DNA of 64,000 nt from Chlorops oryzae (taxonomy: Eukaryota > Arthropoda > Insecta > Diptera > Chloropidae), in the NCBI GenBank assembly GCA_020466095.1, contig CM035807.1, positions 101,306,436 through 101,370,435 of the forward strand, written 5' to 3'. Shown piece by piece: positions 34,770-47,800 of this stretch; positions within the stretch are counted from its first letter, which is position 1; every line of letters starts with the position of its first letter. A program made the position numbers and the translations under genes. The notes beneath the pieces are model-generated. The model did no database searches. It had not been told where the DNA came from and saw only the letters and a program-made list of their open reading frames with translations.

Positions 34770-35170
34770 ACAAGTAAGAAAGCTTATAATATACCCAGCT
34801 TCCCGACAATATGGGTTAATTATGTTTTGCCTATCCGTTCGGAAGTTACAAGAAGTTGATGTTTGTGGGCGTGGCAGCGGACGGAGCGCATAAACTTTTC
34901 TAAACCTTGCATTTCCCTTGGTCTACCTATGTTTCAAATTTGATCCTAGTGAGTTACAAAATATCTCCATTTGTGGGCGTGCTAGTTACCGGCTATTTCG
35001 TATTTTCACTAGGGATGATCCTCAAGATCTGACATATCAGTATACAAAATTTAGACGTGATTGACCCAGGATTATGGAAGGAGATCCGAACACAGACAGC
35101 AAGACGGACCAAGACAGTTGCTCAACAATTGAGTCTGCTGAATGCACCCATTGAAGGCACAACGTCATGA
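34770..35170 (-). mobile_element. Decayed DINE-1-like element
   Basis: The left edge ACAAGTAAG...TATAATATACCC is the reverse complement of the terminal CTTACTTGT of copies 1 and 2. GTGGGCGTGGC-type words occur at 34866-34876 and 34973-34980. A degenerate GACAGCAAGACGGACC near 35093-35110 reads as a GTCY array on the minus strand. The 5' part is poorly preserved. Confidence 0.5.
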
Positions 35171-38130
35171 TAGTTTTCTAACATTCCTAGAAATAGGGAA
35201 GAAACAATCGACCTCACAATGACCATAGTCACTCCTCAAGAAACGGAACTAGTTCTCATCTATTTTATAAAAATTATGCGCGAAAAGAGGTCCAACCTTT
35301 TCTTGAACCTTATGGTAATGATCCTTACTTTCATAATTTCAATGCGCTAACCGTAGGTTGAATCAACAACTTTACCGCAATGTGATTTGGCAAAAGACCA
35401 AAATAATCCTCTTTTGTTTTTTTCTTCTTCTTCAATTCAAAGTGTGTGCAATTATGCGGAACCACTCCACCGCAGAGTACCAGCCGAAAAAACATGCGCA
35501 TTCCGCAGCAATTATCGCTGTGCAATCATTTACAAATTTCATTTTCGTGATAACATCATAATTAAGTGATAAATTTCCACACCTACCAGCATTTTATGGC
35601 ATCATGAAAGAAAAATAATGTATTCGAAAAGTAACAGCAAAAAAAAAAAAAAAAACCATAAAAAATCACGCTTTTAGAAACTGAACTGTGTGGAACTTTC
35701 ATTGGCCTCACACTGGCTCGCTTGCGATAGAGACTGCTTTCATGTTTTATCACGTTAACTGGAACTTTTAACCTTAACCGCACCAGCCAGAGTGTTGACA
35801 TTCGGATGAGTTAAGCGAACGAACAAAACTTTCAATCAAGATAAGAACAATTTACATAGCATTGCCATATATAGGTACATACATATGTAAGCATATAATG
35901 CACATACACATAATTGAACGTGTACATATGTATGTCCATATATAGGTATTTATGTGGAAGTATGCAAATACCTTGAGTGGATCGGAACATGCAACAGAAA
36001 GCAAATCCGCTGTTGCGCATTGTGACATGCAACGTTGCCACTTCGTGTTTGAACGTGAATTATCGTCGTTGATGGGAAAAAATGAGCTCTACAAATTTGA
36101 CCCGAAACAGAAAGAAAGACAGAAAGAAAAAAAATATATATAAAAAGAAAAGATAAAAAAAAAGAACAAAAAACCGAAAGACGCAAATAAAGTGAAAAGG
36201 TCCGGGATCACTTTATGGCGGTAGAATTGGAAGTTCCGTAATGAAATTTACGTGCAGCATGGCATACAAGTCAAACGGAAACATACTCAGCCAAACGGAA
36301 ACGGAAGCAGGCAGTAACCGAAAATAAAAGGGAAAATAATGGCAAAGAAGCTACTCGAATTGGCTGCCAGTTTGGTAGCCCATTTAACGCTGACTATGGC
36401 AAACAACATTTGCCGCTTGTTGCACAAGTCATTCAGTCATTCATTCGTACATTCATTCATACATTCATACGGTGCCTCTGCCGTACTCATGCACACACAC
36501 ACACACACACACACGCGCGCATACAAACGCTCACACACCATTGCACTCTGCACTTTTCCACGGCGCCTTTTTTAATGACTTCTTTCTCTTTATTTTGAAC
36601 GAAAATTGCGCGATTTTCAACGTTTCCGAAAGGCACTCGTGTCTCGTGCCGCTGTTGCACATATTTACGTACGCGAGCGTCCTTTCGTTTCATCTCGACT
36701 CGTCGCGTTCCGTTCCGTTCTGTTCCGTTCCGTTTTTATGCTGGAACTGTTGTCATTTTGCCGTTGACATTACCTCTTAACTGATGCCACCAAATTAGTT
36801 GGGGTTTCTTTTCATCTTACCCATAGTAGTTGCTATCACTATCGCCATTATCATTGCCATTGGTGATGTTTTTATACCCGGTTGCATGGTCTCTTGGAGA
36901 GTGTTGGTCCCGTCTACATTGCCCTCTTCTTGCCATCCATCCACCAGCTTCAAGTGCAATAAAATTCCAATTTTAAAAACGATATCATTATACAATGTCT
37001 CGCTGAGAGTAGAATCACACGAACAAGACTGCAAGCGAACTGGAGCAAGCTGAGGGTGCTATTTTCAAAGCGAACTCGTGAATAAGACGATGGTAGATGA
37101 TATCTACCATGAGTATCTAACGAGTGGGAGATGGAAGTGAAAGGAACTGAATGGCATAGAATGGAATTTTTGTTTGTATGTGTGTGATCGTTTTGGCAGC
37201 ATTTTTGGCTTATCTTAACCGCTTTTATCCTTTTGTCACTTTTTGGTACATCTTCCGAAAAGATTTTTTTTTGTGTCCCCCCGAATAACCGGAATAACGG
37301 AAACCGGGAATTACATTTCCATTATATGCTCAGCAGTGTGCTTCACTATCAAATAAAATTAAGGTATATATAATATGCGTAAAAGTTTTCCATAGACCGT
37401 ATAAATTGATATTTAATGCAGTGAAATTGTTTCAAAAATAAGATCTTTTAAGGAACTTCTTTGGAGACAGTTTAAAATTACGAGTTGGCTCCGTTTTCAG
37501 CCGCAACTCAGGACGCAATTTAATCAACGCTATCATAATCTCAGGAGAGTTTATTATTGTGATTTCCTCTTATTTACATTTGGTGTCCTTTCGGGAGGAT
37601 AGTTTGGCCTCTCACTGCCGATTAGGGAACCACCATAGTTAGTGGCTCAACTAACTTGCCCTAGTTTTGGCCTTCATTAATTTTATTCTTAAATATAAGG
37701 ATATCAGGACCTAGAGCTTATCGCCCACTGTTGTTTTAAATGAAAAATTTTTGGTATAATTTCAGGCTTACTAGAAGCGCTGTATCCTTTTTTTAAATTC
37801 AATTTTTCCAGGAATTTCGTAAAAAAAGGATTTAAAATCGGTCAATTCAAAAACCTCTTAAGCCAATTTTTTTCAACATGTATTTTCTTTTTTTTTCTTT
37901 TGCTAAAAATGGTTCCTTAATTGAAGGTTCGTATTCTGAGTAAAATGATGGAAGTCAAAATATTTCTCTTGCTCCAAAGTTACTGCCTGATAGACGTTCA
38001 TTGCAAAAATAATATAAATCAGTGACTCAAGATGTTTTTGCAAGCATTACTAGATGACACGAGTCCTTTATGAATGAATTTTTTGCTCTTTTCTGATTGT
38101 TCTAACGATATTTCAATGTTAAAATTTTTC
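35171..38130. other. Noncoding DNA with microsatellites
   Basis: No gene recognised. CATA/TATG words lie at 35870-35960, a (CATT) run near 36425-36470, CA/CG dinucleotides at 36491-36520 and GTTCC pentamers at 36707-36734. The patch 36600-36740 is richer in CG than its surroundings, but I see no exon structure. Confidence 0.55.
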
Positions 38131-38504
38131 AGTAATTACACACTGAAAAATATGACCTCATAAAATCAAAAAGATTTCTTCTTGAGTCATTTTTAGAGCA
38201 AGGGGTAAGAAAGGGAATGAAAATGAAGTAATTTTTAAAAAGAAATCTGTTTGAATTTTATATGAAAATCTTATTAAAAATATTTAAATAGGTTTCTTCT
38301 TAATTTCTCATACATTTCATATAAAATACATATAATTCTCGAGCCTAAAAATAAATTGAGAGGAATAATACTAAGTTTCATAGGTCCCCTTGTATCAAAT
38401 GTTCTTAAAAACATTTAAGAAAAACTCTTCTTAATTTTAGTAGTTTTCTTAAAACTAAAATTAATAAAATTTCTTGTCTAAAAACAAACAAAAAAATATT
38501 TCGA

Positions 38505-38578
38505 TTCGGCAGGATTCAAACCCGGGCCATTCAGATTGCTAGCCGAGCTCGCTAACCAATATGCCATGTCGAGTTAAA
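38505..38578 (-). other. tRNA-like sequence inside TIR element
   Basis: Read on the minus strand it has an A box TGGCATATTGGTTAGCGAG and a B box GGTTTGAATCC (10 of 11 consensus positions), with tRNA-like spacing. Just past its 3' end the minus strand runs into TTTTTTTGTTTG, a Pol III terminator-like run. Acceptor pairing is poor, so it is not called a functional tRNA gene. Confidence 0.6.
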
Positions 38579-38695
38579 CCAGAACTGAAGGAAATATCTC
38601 ATTTAAGTTCAAACGAAAATATGCAAAACAATTCTCATTCCTAAAAGACAAAATTTTGTTTGACTTTAATTTTATAAATGAATAAAATCCCTGGC

Positions 38696-38775
38696 TTTCG
38701 GTTCGGCGAACATGGTGTCACGGGTGAGCACATGACTAGAAATCGAGAATTCCCAGGTTCAAATCCCATTTAGAA
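38696..38775 (+). other. tRNA-like cassette shared with the 9.9-kb element
   Basis: A-box-like TGGTGTCACGGG (38713-38724) and B box GGTTCAAATCC (38756-38766, full match). Homologous to 9921-9990 over about 100 bases including the upstream ATAAATGAA.AAATCCC, although the two host elements have unrelated ends. No T run follows closely. Confidence 0.6.
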
Positions 38776-39273
38776 CAGTTCAAAATAGAATAAATATGAT
38801 ATCATATTAAATGAAAATAAATATATAAACAAGAAATATATAATATAATATACCCATAAAAACAAGCAAAAGTAAGAGAAGGGGGAACGAAGGAGGGAGG
38901 GACCCCCAATAAATGTAAAAGATTTTTTAATTAAATAAAAATATTTAAGAAGAAATCTTTTTAAATTTATAGGGTCATCTACTTACAAATATTTAAGAAG
39001 AAATCCTTTTAAAACTATTGGGAAATCTTATTAAATATATTTAAAAAGAAAATCTTCTTATTTTTAAGAAGATATCTCCTTGGCTAAAAACCATAGAGAA
39101 ATCTTTTTAACTTTGTTATAGTTTAGTCGGATTTTATGTGCCTTTTTGGCTGTGTGTACTTTTTTGTAGATATTTTTAGCCAGAAAAAGTCCTTTCCACA
39201 CCTTTGAAAAGGAACAATGAGAGCCGAGAAAAATACATTGAAGGAAGCAATCATTTTTGAGTTACTCAAATAC

Positions 39274-39776
39274 TTAAGCCCAAAATACAATATTGCGAGA
39301 GCCCGAGACGAGACGAACACAAATTTCGAAACATTCAATTATACGACTCAAGCTCTATTGTATCGCACTGCGAGACCTCGTAGCGAGAAAAGTTTGAAAA
39401 ATTGAATATTTCTCGTTGCGAGGCAATTTGACAGGTTAATGATGTTGGTATTTTTTGAGTACTCGCTATTGGGTACTCGTTTTAGACTAATAAAACAAAA
39501 GCTGTTCACTGTTCCGTGAAAAAGAGCTTTTAAAATATTTCGCAAGTTTTGGTTCATTTTGAAAATTTTTAATTAAAATCTTAGCTCAACTGATAACGTT
39601 TAAATTTTATGAGTACTCGGTACTCGTTCGATTGGTACTTGGTTCAAATATTCCATTACTAGAAGCACCTGAGTGACGCAAAACTCCCACTGGAGATTGA
39701 AATGCGTCACGCAAAACATTTTCGTGACGTCGGCACTCTCGCAGCGGGCTCTCGCAATATTGGATTTTGGGCTTAA
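39274..39776. mobile_element. TTAA-flanked TIR element, GCCCAAAAT ends
   Basis: TTAA at 39274-39277 and 39773-39776 borders a 495-bp element. Its inverted ends begin GCCCAAAATMCAATATTG and continue GCGAGAGCCCG, about 28 bp with one mismatch. TTAA suggests piggyBac-type mobilisation, although the first bases are not the usual CCY. Subterminal GCGAG/CTCGC and GAGTACTCG palindromes are frequent. A 62-codon plus-strand frame inside is not conserved evidence of a gene. Confidence 0.75.
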
Positions 39777-42700
39777 AGCATTAGAAAGTCCTTCAAAATT
39801 AAATTTTTTGAGAATATAATGGTTTTTTGGGTCCTGAAAAATTCTAATTAAGTGACTTATCAGATTTTTGAAATGACCGATACAAAAACATCAGAGACAT
39901 GCTTATAGTAATTTCGATGCTTTTGTTGGGTTGTTCTTGTTTACGTTGCAAGAAACATTGAAAAGGATTTCCAGGAAGAAAATTTTTCCGACAGCATTCA
40001 ATATTATTGAAAATAAATTTTCCACGAAACTTTTAACAACATTCTTCGAATGGTTTGAATGGCCTTAAAATGATAAAATCCTTTTGATTGAGTCCCTTAA
40101 CCAATATCCTTGTTGTCGTCGTGGTTTTTCTTCCTATCCTAACATCAATTTTACTTGAATGAAGCTGGAAAAAGAAAACAAGAAAAAAAACATATAATAA
40201 TAATAATAATAATAAATTGTGCATAAAACCACCTCATGAATTGGAATAATATTTTAGAACAATGCCATTGTTGCTTTGCCTGCCTGTTGCCTTGAAATTG
40301 GAAGTCACTCATCCACTCGTTCACTCATTCATCTGCCCATTCATGCTTTATGCATTTATTGAGTTCTCTTTTGTATATCCTCATAGAGTTTCCTTGCACT
40401 TACTTGCTCCATGTTTTTTTGTCTTTTATTTTTACATTTTTATTTTTTTTGTTTAGTTTAGTTTCTTCTCTTTCAACTCCGAGGAGCACTTCAAACGTAA
40501 ACTTGACTTTCAACGTAGGTAAATATTTTTGTTTCATTCAAAAAGTGTGTTAGGGTAATGGATGTTAAAGCTAGTGCTAGTGCTAGTGCTCCTTGGGTAT
40601 CTTTTGCTTCTGAAGGTGTTTCGTGTTGGAAAATATTTTGATAGGTTTCTAGAAACTTTCGCATACAAAATACCGTCCACATTGTCCGTCCTTCATGTCC
40701 GTCCTTCATGATATTGCTCCTGAGTCTTTTGAAGTTTGCATCGAAGTGCTGAATGAAATGAGGAAAAGTATTCTCCCCCCGCCCCCATTCTTTTCTCTGC
40801 ATGGTAGTGAAGTGTTAGAAAAGTCTAAGCAAAAAGACCAGGTGATTTTTAAGTTTATTTGAAGAAAATTAATAGTCAAGTCAAGCTGAAGTTGCATTGC
40901 AATAACGTCAGTTTGTTTTCTTTCATTCTGAAATGCTGCCTAAACTTTCGAAAATGTAGAAGCGAGCGAGGGAGAAACCGGGCAAAATGAGTGACGAGGA
41001 CGACGAAGAAGACGAAGAAGAGCGAGTGAATGAGTTTAATAAAACAATGACTTTTGAAAGTAAATTAAAACTTGCCTTTGAGAAAATATTCTTGAAGGGG
41101 AAATTTTATTTTTATTCCATTTAGCGTTTTGCTTGCGTTAACTTTGAGAGGCTTTAATCGAAAACAATATAGCAATGGGAGAGAAGTGATTTTTAATTAT
41201 GTTGAACTCTATCGTGTGGACAGCGAGAAGATATTCATTCCGTTAGAGTTCTCGCAAAAGTTAATTAAAAACTTCCTTTAATTTGTGACACGTTCATTCA
41301 GGAGCGACGCTTTCACGCAATGCTTTTGATGAGAAACTGCGAGCAATTGAAAGGCTCACTGACCGAAATTTTGTGGCTTAATAAATATACATACATACAT
41401 ATAAATCTGTCGAGAAGCCAGCGAAGAATGCAGTCAGGAAAAACAATCATTTTGGGAATTCACGAATGTTCACAATGGCTTTTGAAATATTATAAGAAAA
41501 CCAAAAAAAAAAAAAAAAAACCCAAAACATAAAACCCTCTAAGAAACAGGAATGTCAAAGGACGAAGACGACGAATCTCATTTCAACATGAAGATCTAAA
41601 TCATGCCATCTCGGGACTTATTGTATTCCATGCTCTTGTGCATCAAATTCAGGTGAGAGAAAACAAGCGAGAGTGAGAGAGAGAGAGGGAGAGAGCGAGA
41701 AAAACTGAAGGAAACGCGGGAACGGGTGACCGCAATTTGAATTCGAATGTCAAGTGTTGTCAGGTGGCACAAAGAAGCCGAAACCTTCTTTATCGTTTGG
41801 CTGTTGTGGTTTGGTGTCAGTTTTGTATGGATCTCAAGGATCTCGTCGAACAATGGAAATTCCTGACAATGGAGGTGCTGGTGTTGCTGTTGTTGTTGTT
41901 GTTGTTTTTGTTGTTTTTGTCGTTGATGATGGTGCTGCCAGTGCTCAGTGATGGTGGTGGAAGTCAATTTTATGTCAATGGCACTGACAGTGCCTTTGGC
42001 CGTGGCCGTGAACGAGTTAGTGAAAAAGACGAAGTGCTTATGCATAAGGAGCTTTCAATGGCCTTATAACCGTATATATAAAAAAAAGGGTTCGTCGTTG
42101 AATTAACAGTTTAAGCTCTTCAAATAAGGAATAAATTTCAATTTATTCACTTTCCCCGAAAGTCGGCTTTGAAGTGTGAAAGGACATTGTCTGCAACCAT
42201 TAGGTATTTCCTTTTTTTTTTTTATATTTTTTGTATTTGTTTGGGGAATGTTTTCAAAGTCACTTAAAAGTCCGTCAAGCTTCAATTGCTAAATAGAAAA
42301 ATAATCCATGAAATTGCCTTCCCTCGAACACACACACACACACACACACACACGATCTGTTGTGAGGCAGTGCATTAAAGAAGGATAACTGTTAGAAAAA
42401 GGCTGAATCGAAAAAGGTGGCAAATATGGTGAAAGTGTCATCATATTACGCCTAAAAGTAGGGATTCCAATTTTGCACGCATACATGCACATGGAATATC
42501 TTTTAACCACTGCTATCCTTTTTATGTAAGACACCTTTCCTGCATGATACTCGTGTTTTTTGGCTTCAATAATTTTGCCTCCACGAGCAGAAGGCGAAAA
42601 AGAAGGAGAAGGAGAAGAAGAAGGCGAAAAAGAAGGAGAAGAAGAAGAAGGAGACGAAGAAAGAGTAGCCAAAAGGCGGCCATTCGATTTCAATAAAAGG

Positions 42701-44535
42701 TGCTACTGTATACTACAGTAACATAAGAGTTTACTTAAGAAAAAAAAGGGATGCTTGGAATAGAATAAGCTTTAAGTGATAAAGTCAAGAAATCTATAAA
42801 TAGACACTGACGAGTTTAAAAAATTAAAAAAAAAAATTATTTAAAATAGTGAAAAGGCGAAGCTTTTTTTTTTTCTAAATACATATGTAGTTCATTCTGG
42901 CTGAAAAGGATAGTTTCAAAAGTTTCAATTTAGCCCGCAAAGGTAGTATATCTTATTATCGAGAGAAAACTTGTTTTTGGACTTTCAGAGGCGGTTTGTT
43001 TTTCCTGTTTTACAAAGATTATGAATTCATAAACTTTTAAAGTGATAAATGAAGTCCTGTAGCCTTTATCGTTACTCATCAAAGCGCGAAGTTTAAAAGA
43101 ACTTTAGAAAAAAATAAAAAAAAAAACCGAAAGGAACACCTTTGAAAGTCTCCTTTTATGCTGCGTTCCTCTACACTTAACGCATTTTCTTTAATTTGAA
43201 ACGTGATACAATCAAAAGAAGTTCATCCGAAGATGTTCCTTCTTCTTTAACAAAGAGAAAAATATATATAATGTAATTTATTTTTATGCAAAAAATCCTT
43301 TTTGGTACTTTTGACGGCTAAAAGGATTCAAGTGTATATGTATATGTATATATATTATTTTTTTCTCAATAAATTACGTTAGATTGAATGACAGCTGAAA
43401 TCCTCATTTTCAGCTTAATGTTGATGGAATTGCACGAAAAATAAGAAGGAAAGAAAAGAACAAAAAAAAAAAAATACAGAAAACGAGTCAGACTTATGTT
43501 GATCCTGTTTTAAGGACAATGTGTGCGTACTATTTATCAATGGCAATGATGCTTACAAAAGAGCACCTTTTTCAACGTTTTCACTTTAAAATCGTTACAC
43601 ACCGAAGCGATTTTGAATACGAATTTGTATGCCTTTTACTTTCGTTTTCTTTTTCTGTCTTTTTTTGTTTTTTTTTTATATATTTTTTTTAAATTTAAAA
43701 AAAAATGTCCCGATTTTATTTTTTATTTATTATAATTCACCTTCCATGCATGTGTCGATATAGCCGCGAATCTACACCGAAAAGAAAAGCACCAACAACA
43801 AACTTGAAACGCTGGAAAGTATGCTTTGTATATCGAAAACGAGTGAATTACTTTCCATACGGAAGAGAGACATAGCAACGTTTGTTGAGTGTGAAATCCG
43901 CGTATTTTGAATTTTTTTCCTTTTTAGCACGAATTTTTTTTTACTCTCATGCCAATTGAATTCAATTCTTTTCTGGGAATGATGTGCGCATATAAAATTG
44001 TTTATATATGTTTATATATATGTGTGTGTGTTCATGTTGTGTGTAAAGTCCTTCTTTCGGAATTTTCACATTTCAGACTCTCGCTACATGGGTACTTAAG
44101 CTGTTTGTATAGCCTGCGCTAAGCCTTTCTGCACTTTTCGGGGGAAATGAAAATTTTTGCTGTAATAAATTTCATTAGCTTCGTTCGTTCTCGTTTACGT
44201 TAAAGTAATTTTGTCTCGAATACATTTTCTGGGATTCTGAATTGCTGGAGCGATTGATTTTGCTAAGGTATTGACAGGAATTGCCGCACTGGTTTAAAAT
44301 TTCAATATCTTTAAGCATTTTTGCTCATAATTTTAACAAAAAAATCTGACAACATTTTTGAGGAGATTTTGAAAAAAGCCTAAAGCGACAGAAGACTTTT
44401 AAAAGGAGAGGAGACGACCTAGTGGCCAAAATGCTGCTTACAGAAGCGATGAACACACTTCGTAGGCCGTAATGCACACGACATCATATACAATCCTGCT
44501 ATACTTTTGTTGTAGCGTGGCCGTTTTTTAGAGTG
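39777..44535. other. Noncoding DNA with microsatellites
   Basis: No gene recognised. It holds (TAA)n at 40196-40214, (GCTAGT)n at 40571-40593, a duplicated TGTCCGTCCTTCA near 40682-40709, GA-rich 41665-41700, a GTT/TTG tract at 41885-41930, (CA)n at 42329-42353 and an AAG/GAA tract at 42590-42665. The open frames near 41596-42069 (both strands) and 42289-42693 are largely created by these tracts. Confidence 0.55.
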
Positions 44536-44536
44536 A

Positions 44537-44836
44537 GCGCCTACCACCACCACATTTAGTAAGCTATTGGTGGGCAGTTCGTCTACAATCTCTTATACTT
44601 TGTAAGCTATTGTAGACAGTTTCGCCTAAAATCTCGTATACTTTGTAGTTATTAATATTCACTTCGCTTACACTCTCGTATACTTTGTAATCTGCGCCTA
44701 CCACCACAACACAAAGTAGGCAGGTTTGTATGGTGTTCATCCGGTACGCTGCCTACAATCTCGTATACTTTGTAAGCTATTGGTAGACAGGTCGGCTACA
44801 ATCTTGTATATATTGTTGGCGGTAGGCACTGTTGGC
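44537..44836. repeat. 42-bp minisatellite in a GCCTACC/GGTAGGC-bounded element, copy 1
   Basis: About five imperfect copies of a roughly 42-base unit with core CTCGTATACTTTGTA and AAGCTATTGGTAGACAG. The left edge GCGCCTACCACC and the right edge GGTAGGCACTGTTGGC (44821-44836) are partly inverted. The same unit and right edge occur at 63445-63577. Probably a mobile element with an internal tandem array. Unit spacing and lack of conserved direct repeats rule out a CRISPR array. Confidence 0.75.
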
Positions 44837-47800
44837 AGCTGGGAAGTTAGATAAGAAGATGCTTTACTGTCTTTTTAAACAGTTGGCTTCGGTCAGCAAT
44901 ATAGGAGATATAATTTGAGGGCAAAGAAATTTGTTATGAACAGAAAATGAGAATATAATAATTCTTTTACAAGAAGTAAGACCTGGATAAAGAGTAATTT
45001 TTGATCATTACTTATAAATTATGCCTCGGAATTTGAATATGTAAAAAAATGAAAAAAAAAATTCAAAAAAATATTCAAAAAAATTCGAAAAAAAGCAAAA
45101 ATTCGAAATATTAAAAAAAAAAATCAAACAAAAATGCAAAAAATTCAAAATATTCAAAAAATTCACAGTCAAAAATTCCAAATTAGTTCGATTTAGTATG
45201 CCTATTAAAATCCCAGTTGCAAATAAGGGGAAGTTCTATACTAAGCGATGCATCACTTGAACTATCGCAACCACTGTCAATAGGCATTAGTTCTCATGGC
45301 AGTCATTGAGCAGGTAAAAAGTGGTGTGTTCAAAGAAAAGTGTTTGTTTTTTTTTCAAAAAAATTCAAAAAAATTCAAAATATTCAAAATCCGAGCTTTA
45401 CTTATAATATAAATATAAAGAATTCTCCCAAAAATTCACCAATGATGTCGAACCGCCCTCAATTCAATGAAGAAAATTTCCTAATGAGCCACAATATTTA
45501 TTTTTGCTTCGCTTTATATATTTCTACATAATTCATTAAATTTTTTGTGTGTTATTTTTGGGAAAAAGATCCTGTGAAAAACGCGAAAATCGCTTGAAAA
45601 TTGTGAAAACTTTTCATTGAAACTAATTTAAAAGAATGTGTCCCCGAAGGCGCTTTTAATTTTATCAAACAATATTGTGGCCCGTCACGTCCCTTCGGCG
45701 GCAAAACAAAACGAAACGAAAAATAAATAAAAAAAATAAATGAAAAAAAAATAAAACAAGACAATTTAAAAAACATATGCACGCCAGAACAGGAACGTAG
45801 AGAGACAATAAATTTACGCATACATATGTCGTGTGGATCGAGGTGTCCTTTAAATGAAGCGGAGGGCGATAAAAATTCGAATTGAGACACTTTTGTTGAC
45901 GGTGAAACGATGACGGGCCTTGAAACGAATGAAATTATCACCTTTCGCTAGTAAACAAGAACAAAAAACCCATCTCCGGCCCGCCCGCAAAAAAAAATAA
46001 AGGAGGCGCTGGTGATAAAGCCTTCTGGGCAACATGATGCCCCGCGTAGGTTGGTATGGGGCAAGCTGAACGAACATAAAAGTCACATGTACATGCATGA
46101 CAAAGGTAAAGGTATGGGCTTTGCAAATAACATAATCCAATGAGAGTAAATGGAAAATATCAGGAGGCTTGTCGCTTCTGAGTTCGGCTGAGTCGGCTGC
46201 GATGTTGGAAATTAAGTTATAATGCTATTCTGTTCTTTTGGGTTGATCCCATTGTGCTGCCTTGCAGTAGGTGGATCATAAAAGGCGCTTTCTCTTCTCT
46301 TTGTCGGTTTTTGTTTGCTTTTTTTTATTCTGATTTTTTCTCCATCGTTGTATAGCGCAAGGATGCTTTTGAAAAGTGTTGCCTTTTGTGCGGCTGATGA
46401 CATCGCTACCATCACCGTCACCGTTTTGCCGTTGGAGCTGTTCAAGTAGCTTCTGGAGTTCAAGAACGGTGAATATGAATAAGCCCTAATGAGGTCTCTT
46501 CCGTTATTTTTTTTTTGTCGTTGTTGTGACTTTTAACGCTGTCCAAAGTTTGAGCCGAAGTGAAGACCAGATTATGGCTTGTCATAATGTTGTGTTAAAG
46601 TTAATCTCTTCTTTCTGGTTAATAATTCAAAAGTTATTTAATTATGTTGAGAGTCTCGGTTAATTAATTTGTCAAGAACTGATTAGAGTATTAACATAAA
46701 AAAAAAATTGGATATTTATGATACATAGTTTCAAATGGAAAGATGCAACACTGATTGCGATTCTCCACCATAATTCATTGGCTTAAAACAAACATGTACT
46801 CCTTAAAACTAGAAAGTCCTTTAAGCATTGCTTCAACTACAATATTGTCCACTTAAACGGGCCACAAAAAAAAAAAAAATCCTTTTTAACATAAAACCAT
46901 CTAACAAGTAGCTACAGTTCACTTACCACATTCTATTTTTTCTCCATTTTCCTTCAATCTCGCAGTCAAGATATCACGGTAGTCCATAATTTTTTATGAC
47001 TTGCCATGACGAGACTTTGTTCGTGTGTGGGTCTTCGAATGTGTGTGTTTGTTCTTGGTCAGTTAACAAAAGAAGTCGCTCACAATGGCATACTCAAGCC
47101 ATTGTGAATGGTCATGTTTCCTTTTCACCATCATCATATCATTTGGCCACTTAATGTCCACTCGATATTTCCTTACGCCGTATTGCCGTATTCCATGCAT
47201 AGCACGAATGAGATTCAAAGTTCTGATATCTCTTTTGTGACTTCGAAGGCATATGCCGCCAATTTCATTCTAACAACGGGAGCCTTAACTGCCAAACAAT
47301 GTTTCGGTAAGCCAAGCTACTCGAGTTCTTTGGGTTCACATGCAACCGGGCAGACTAAGCTCGGAAGTGTATCGATGAGGGGAGGTTCGCTACCGTAGAT
47401 GATGAAGTGTGTCACTGGCTCTTGAGTGTATAGTAAGCATAGTACCTGTATGCCGTACCGTATACTCATACGTAACATACATACATACGAACCCATTGAG
47501 CAGCAGATATTTGTCGAAATGTATCCGCATCCTTATCCGTATCCCTATCGTTCAATAGGAATGGAATTCAAATTCAATTTTCATCCTCATCATAGTTTCG
47601 CAATTTCTCACAACAATTCTATTGGATTCAAGTCATTGTGAATCGAACTGAATCGAGTCGAATCGGATCGAATCGAGCCGAATCGAGTCGAATCGAATCG
47701 AATCGAATCGTTTTGTCTCGTGTCACTCCTTTCATCCTTGTTCGCTTTTGATAAGCTTGCGCATGATTGAAACGAAATCGTGTTATTGTTCATTGTTTGC

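Larger units (their letters stand above)
38137..39158. mobile_element. 1.02-kb TIR element carrying two tRNA-like cassettes, copy 1
   Basis: Spans 38139-39156 (1018 bp), flanked by TA. The left end CACACTGAAAAATATGACC then TCATAAAATC mirrors the right end, which reads CACACAGCCAAAAAGGC then ACATAAAATCC on the minus strand. The same ends and nearly the same length occur at 53262-54284. The words ACCATAGAGAAATCTT and TCTTCTT/AAGAAGAAATC recur through both. The interior has two divergently oriented tRNA-like sequences and no transposase. TA suggests a Tc1/mariner-type mobiliser. Confidence 0.75.

Noticed and set aside
41596..42069. Overlapping frames of 149 and 110 codons on opposite strands
   Set aside because: Both depend on GA and GTT repeat tracts, and neither shows a domain or conserved core.
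44537..44836. CRISPR-like regular repeats
   Set aside because: The repeats are contiguous and imperfect with no distinct spacers, and the context is eukaryotic. It is a minisatellite.
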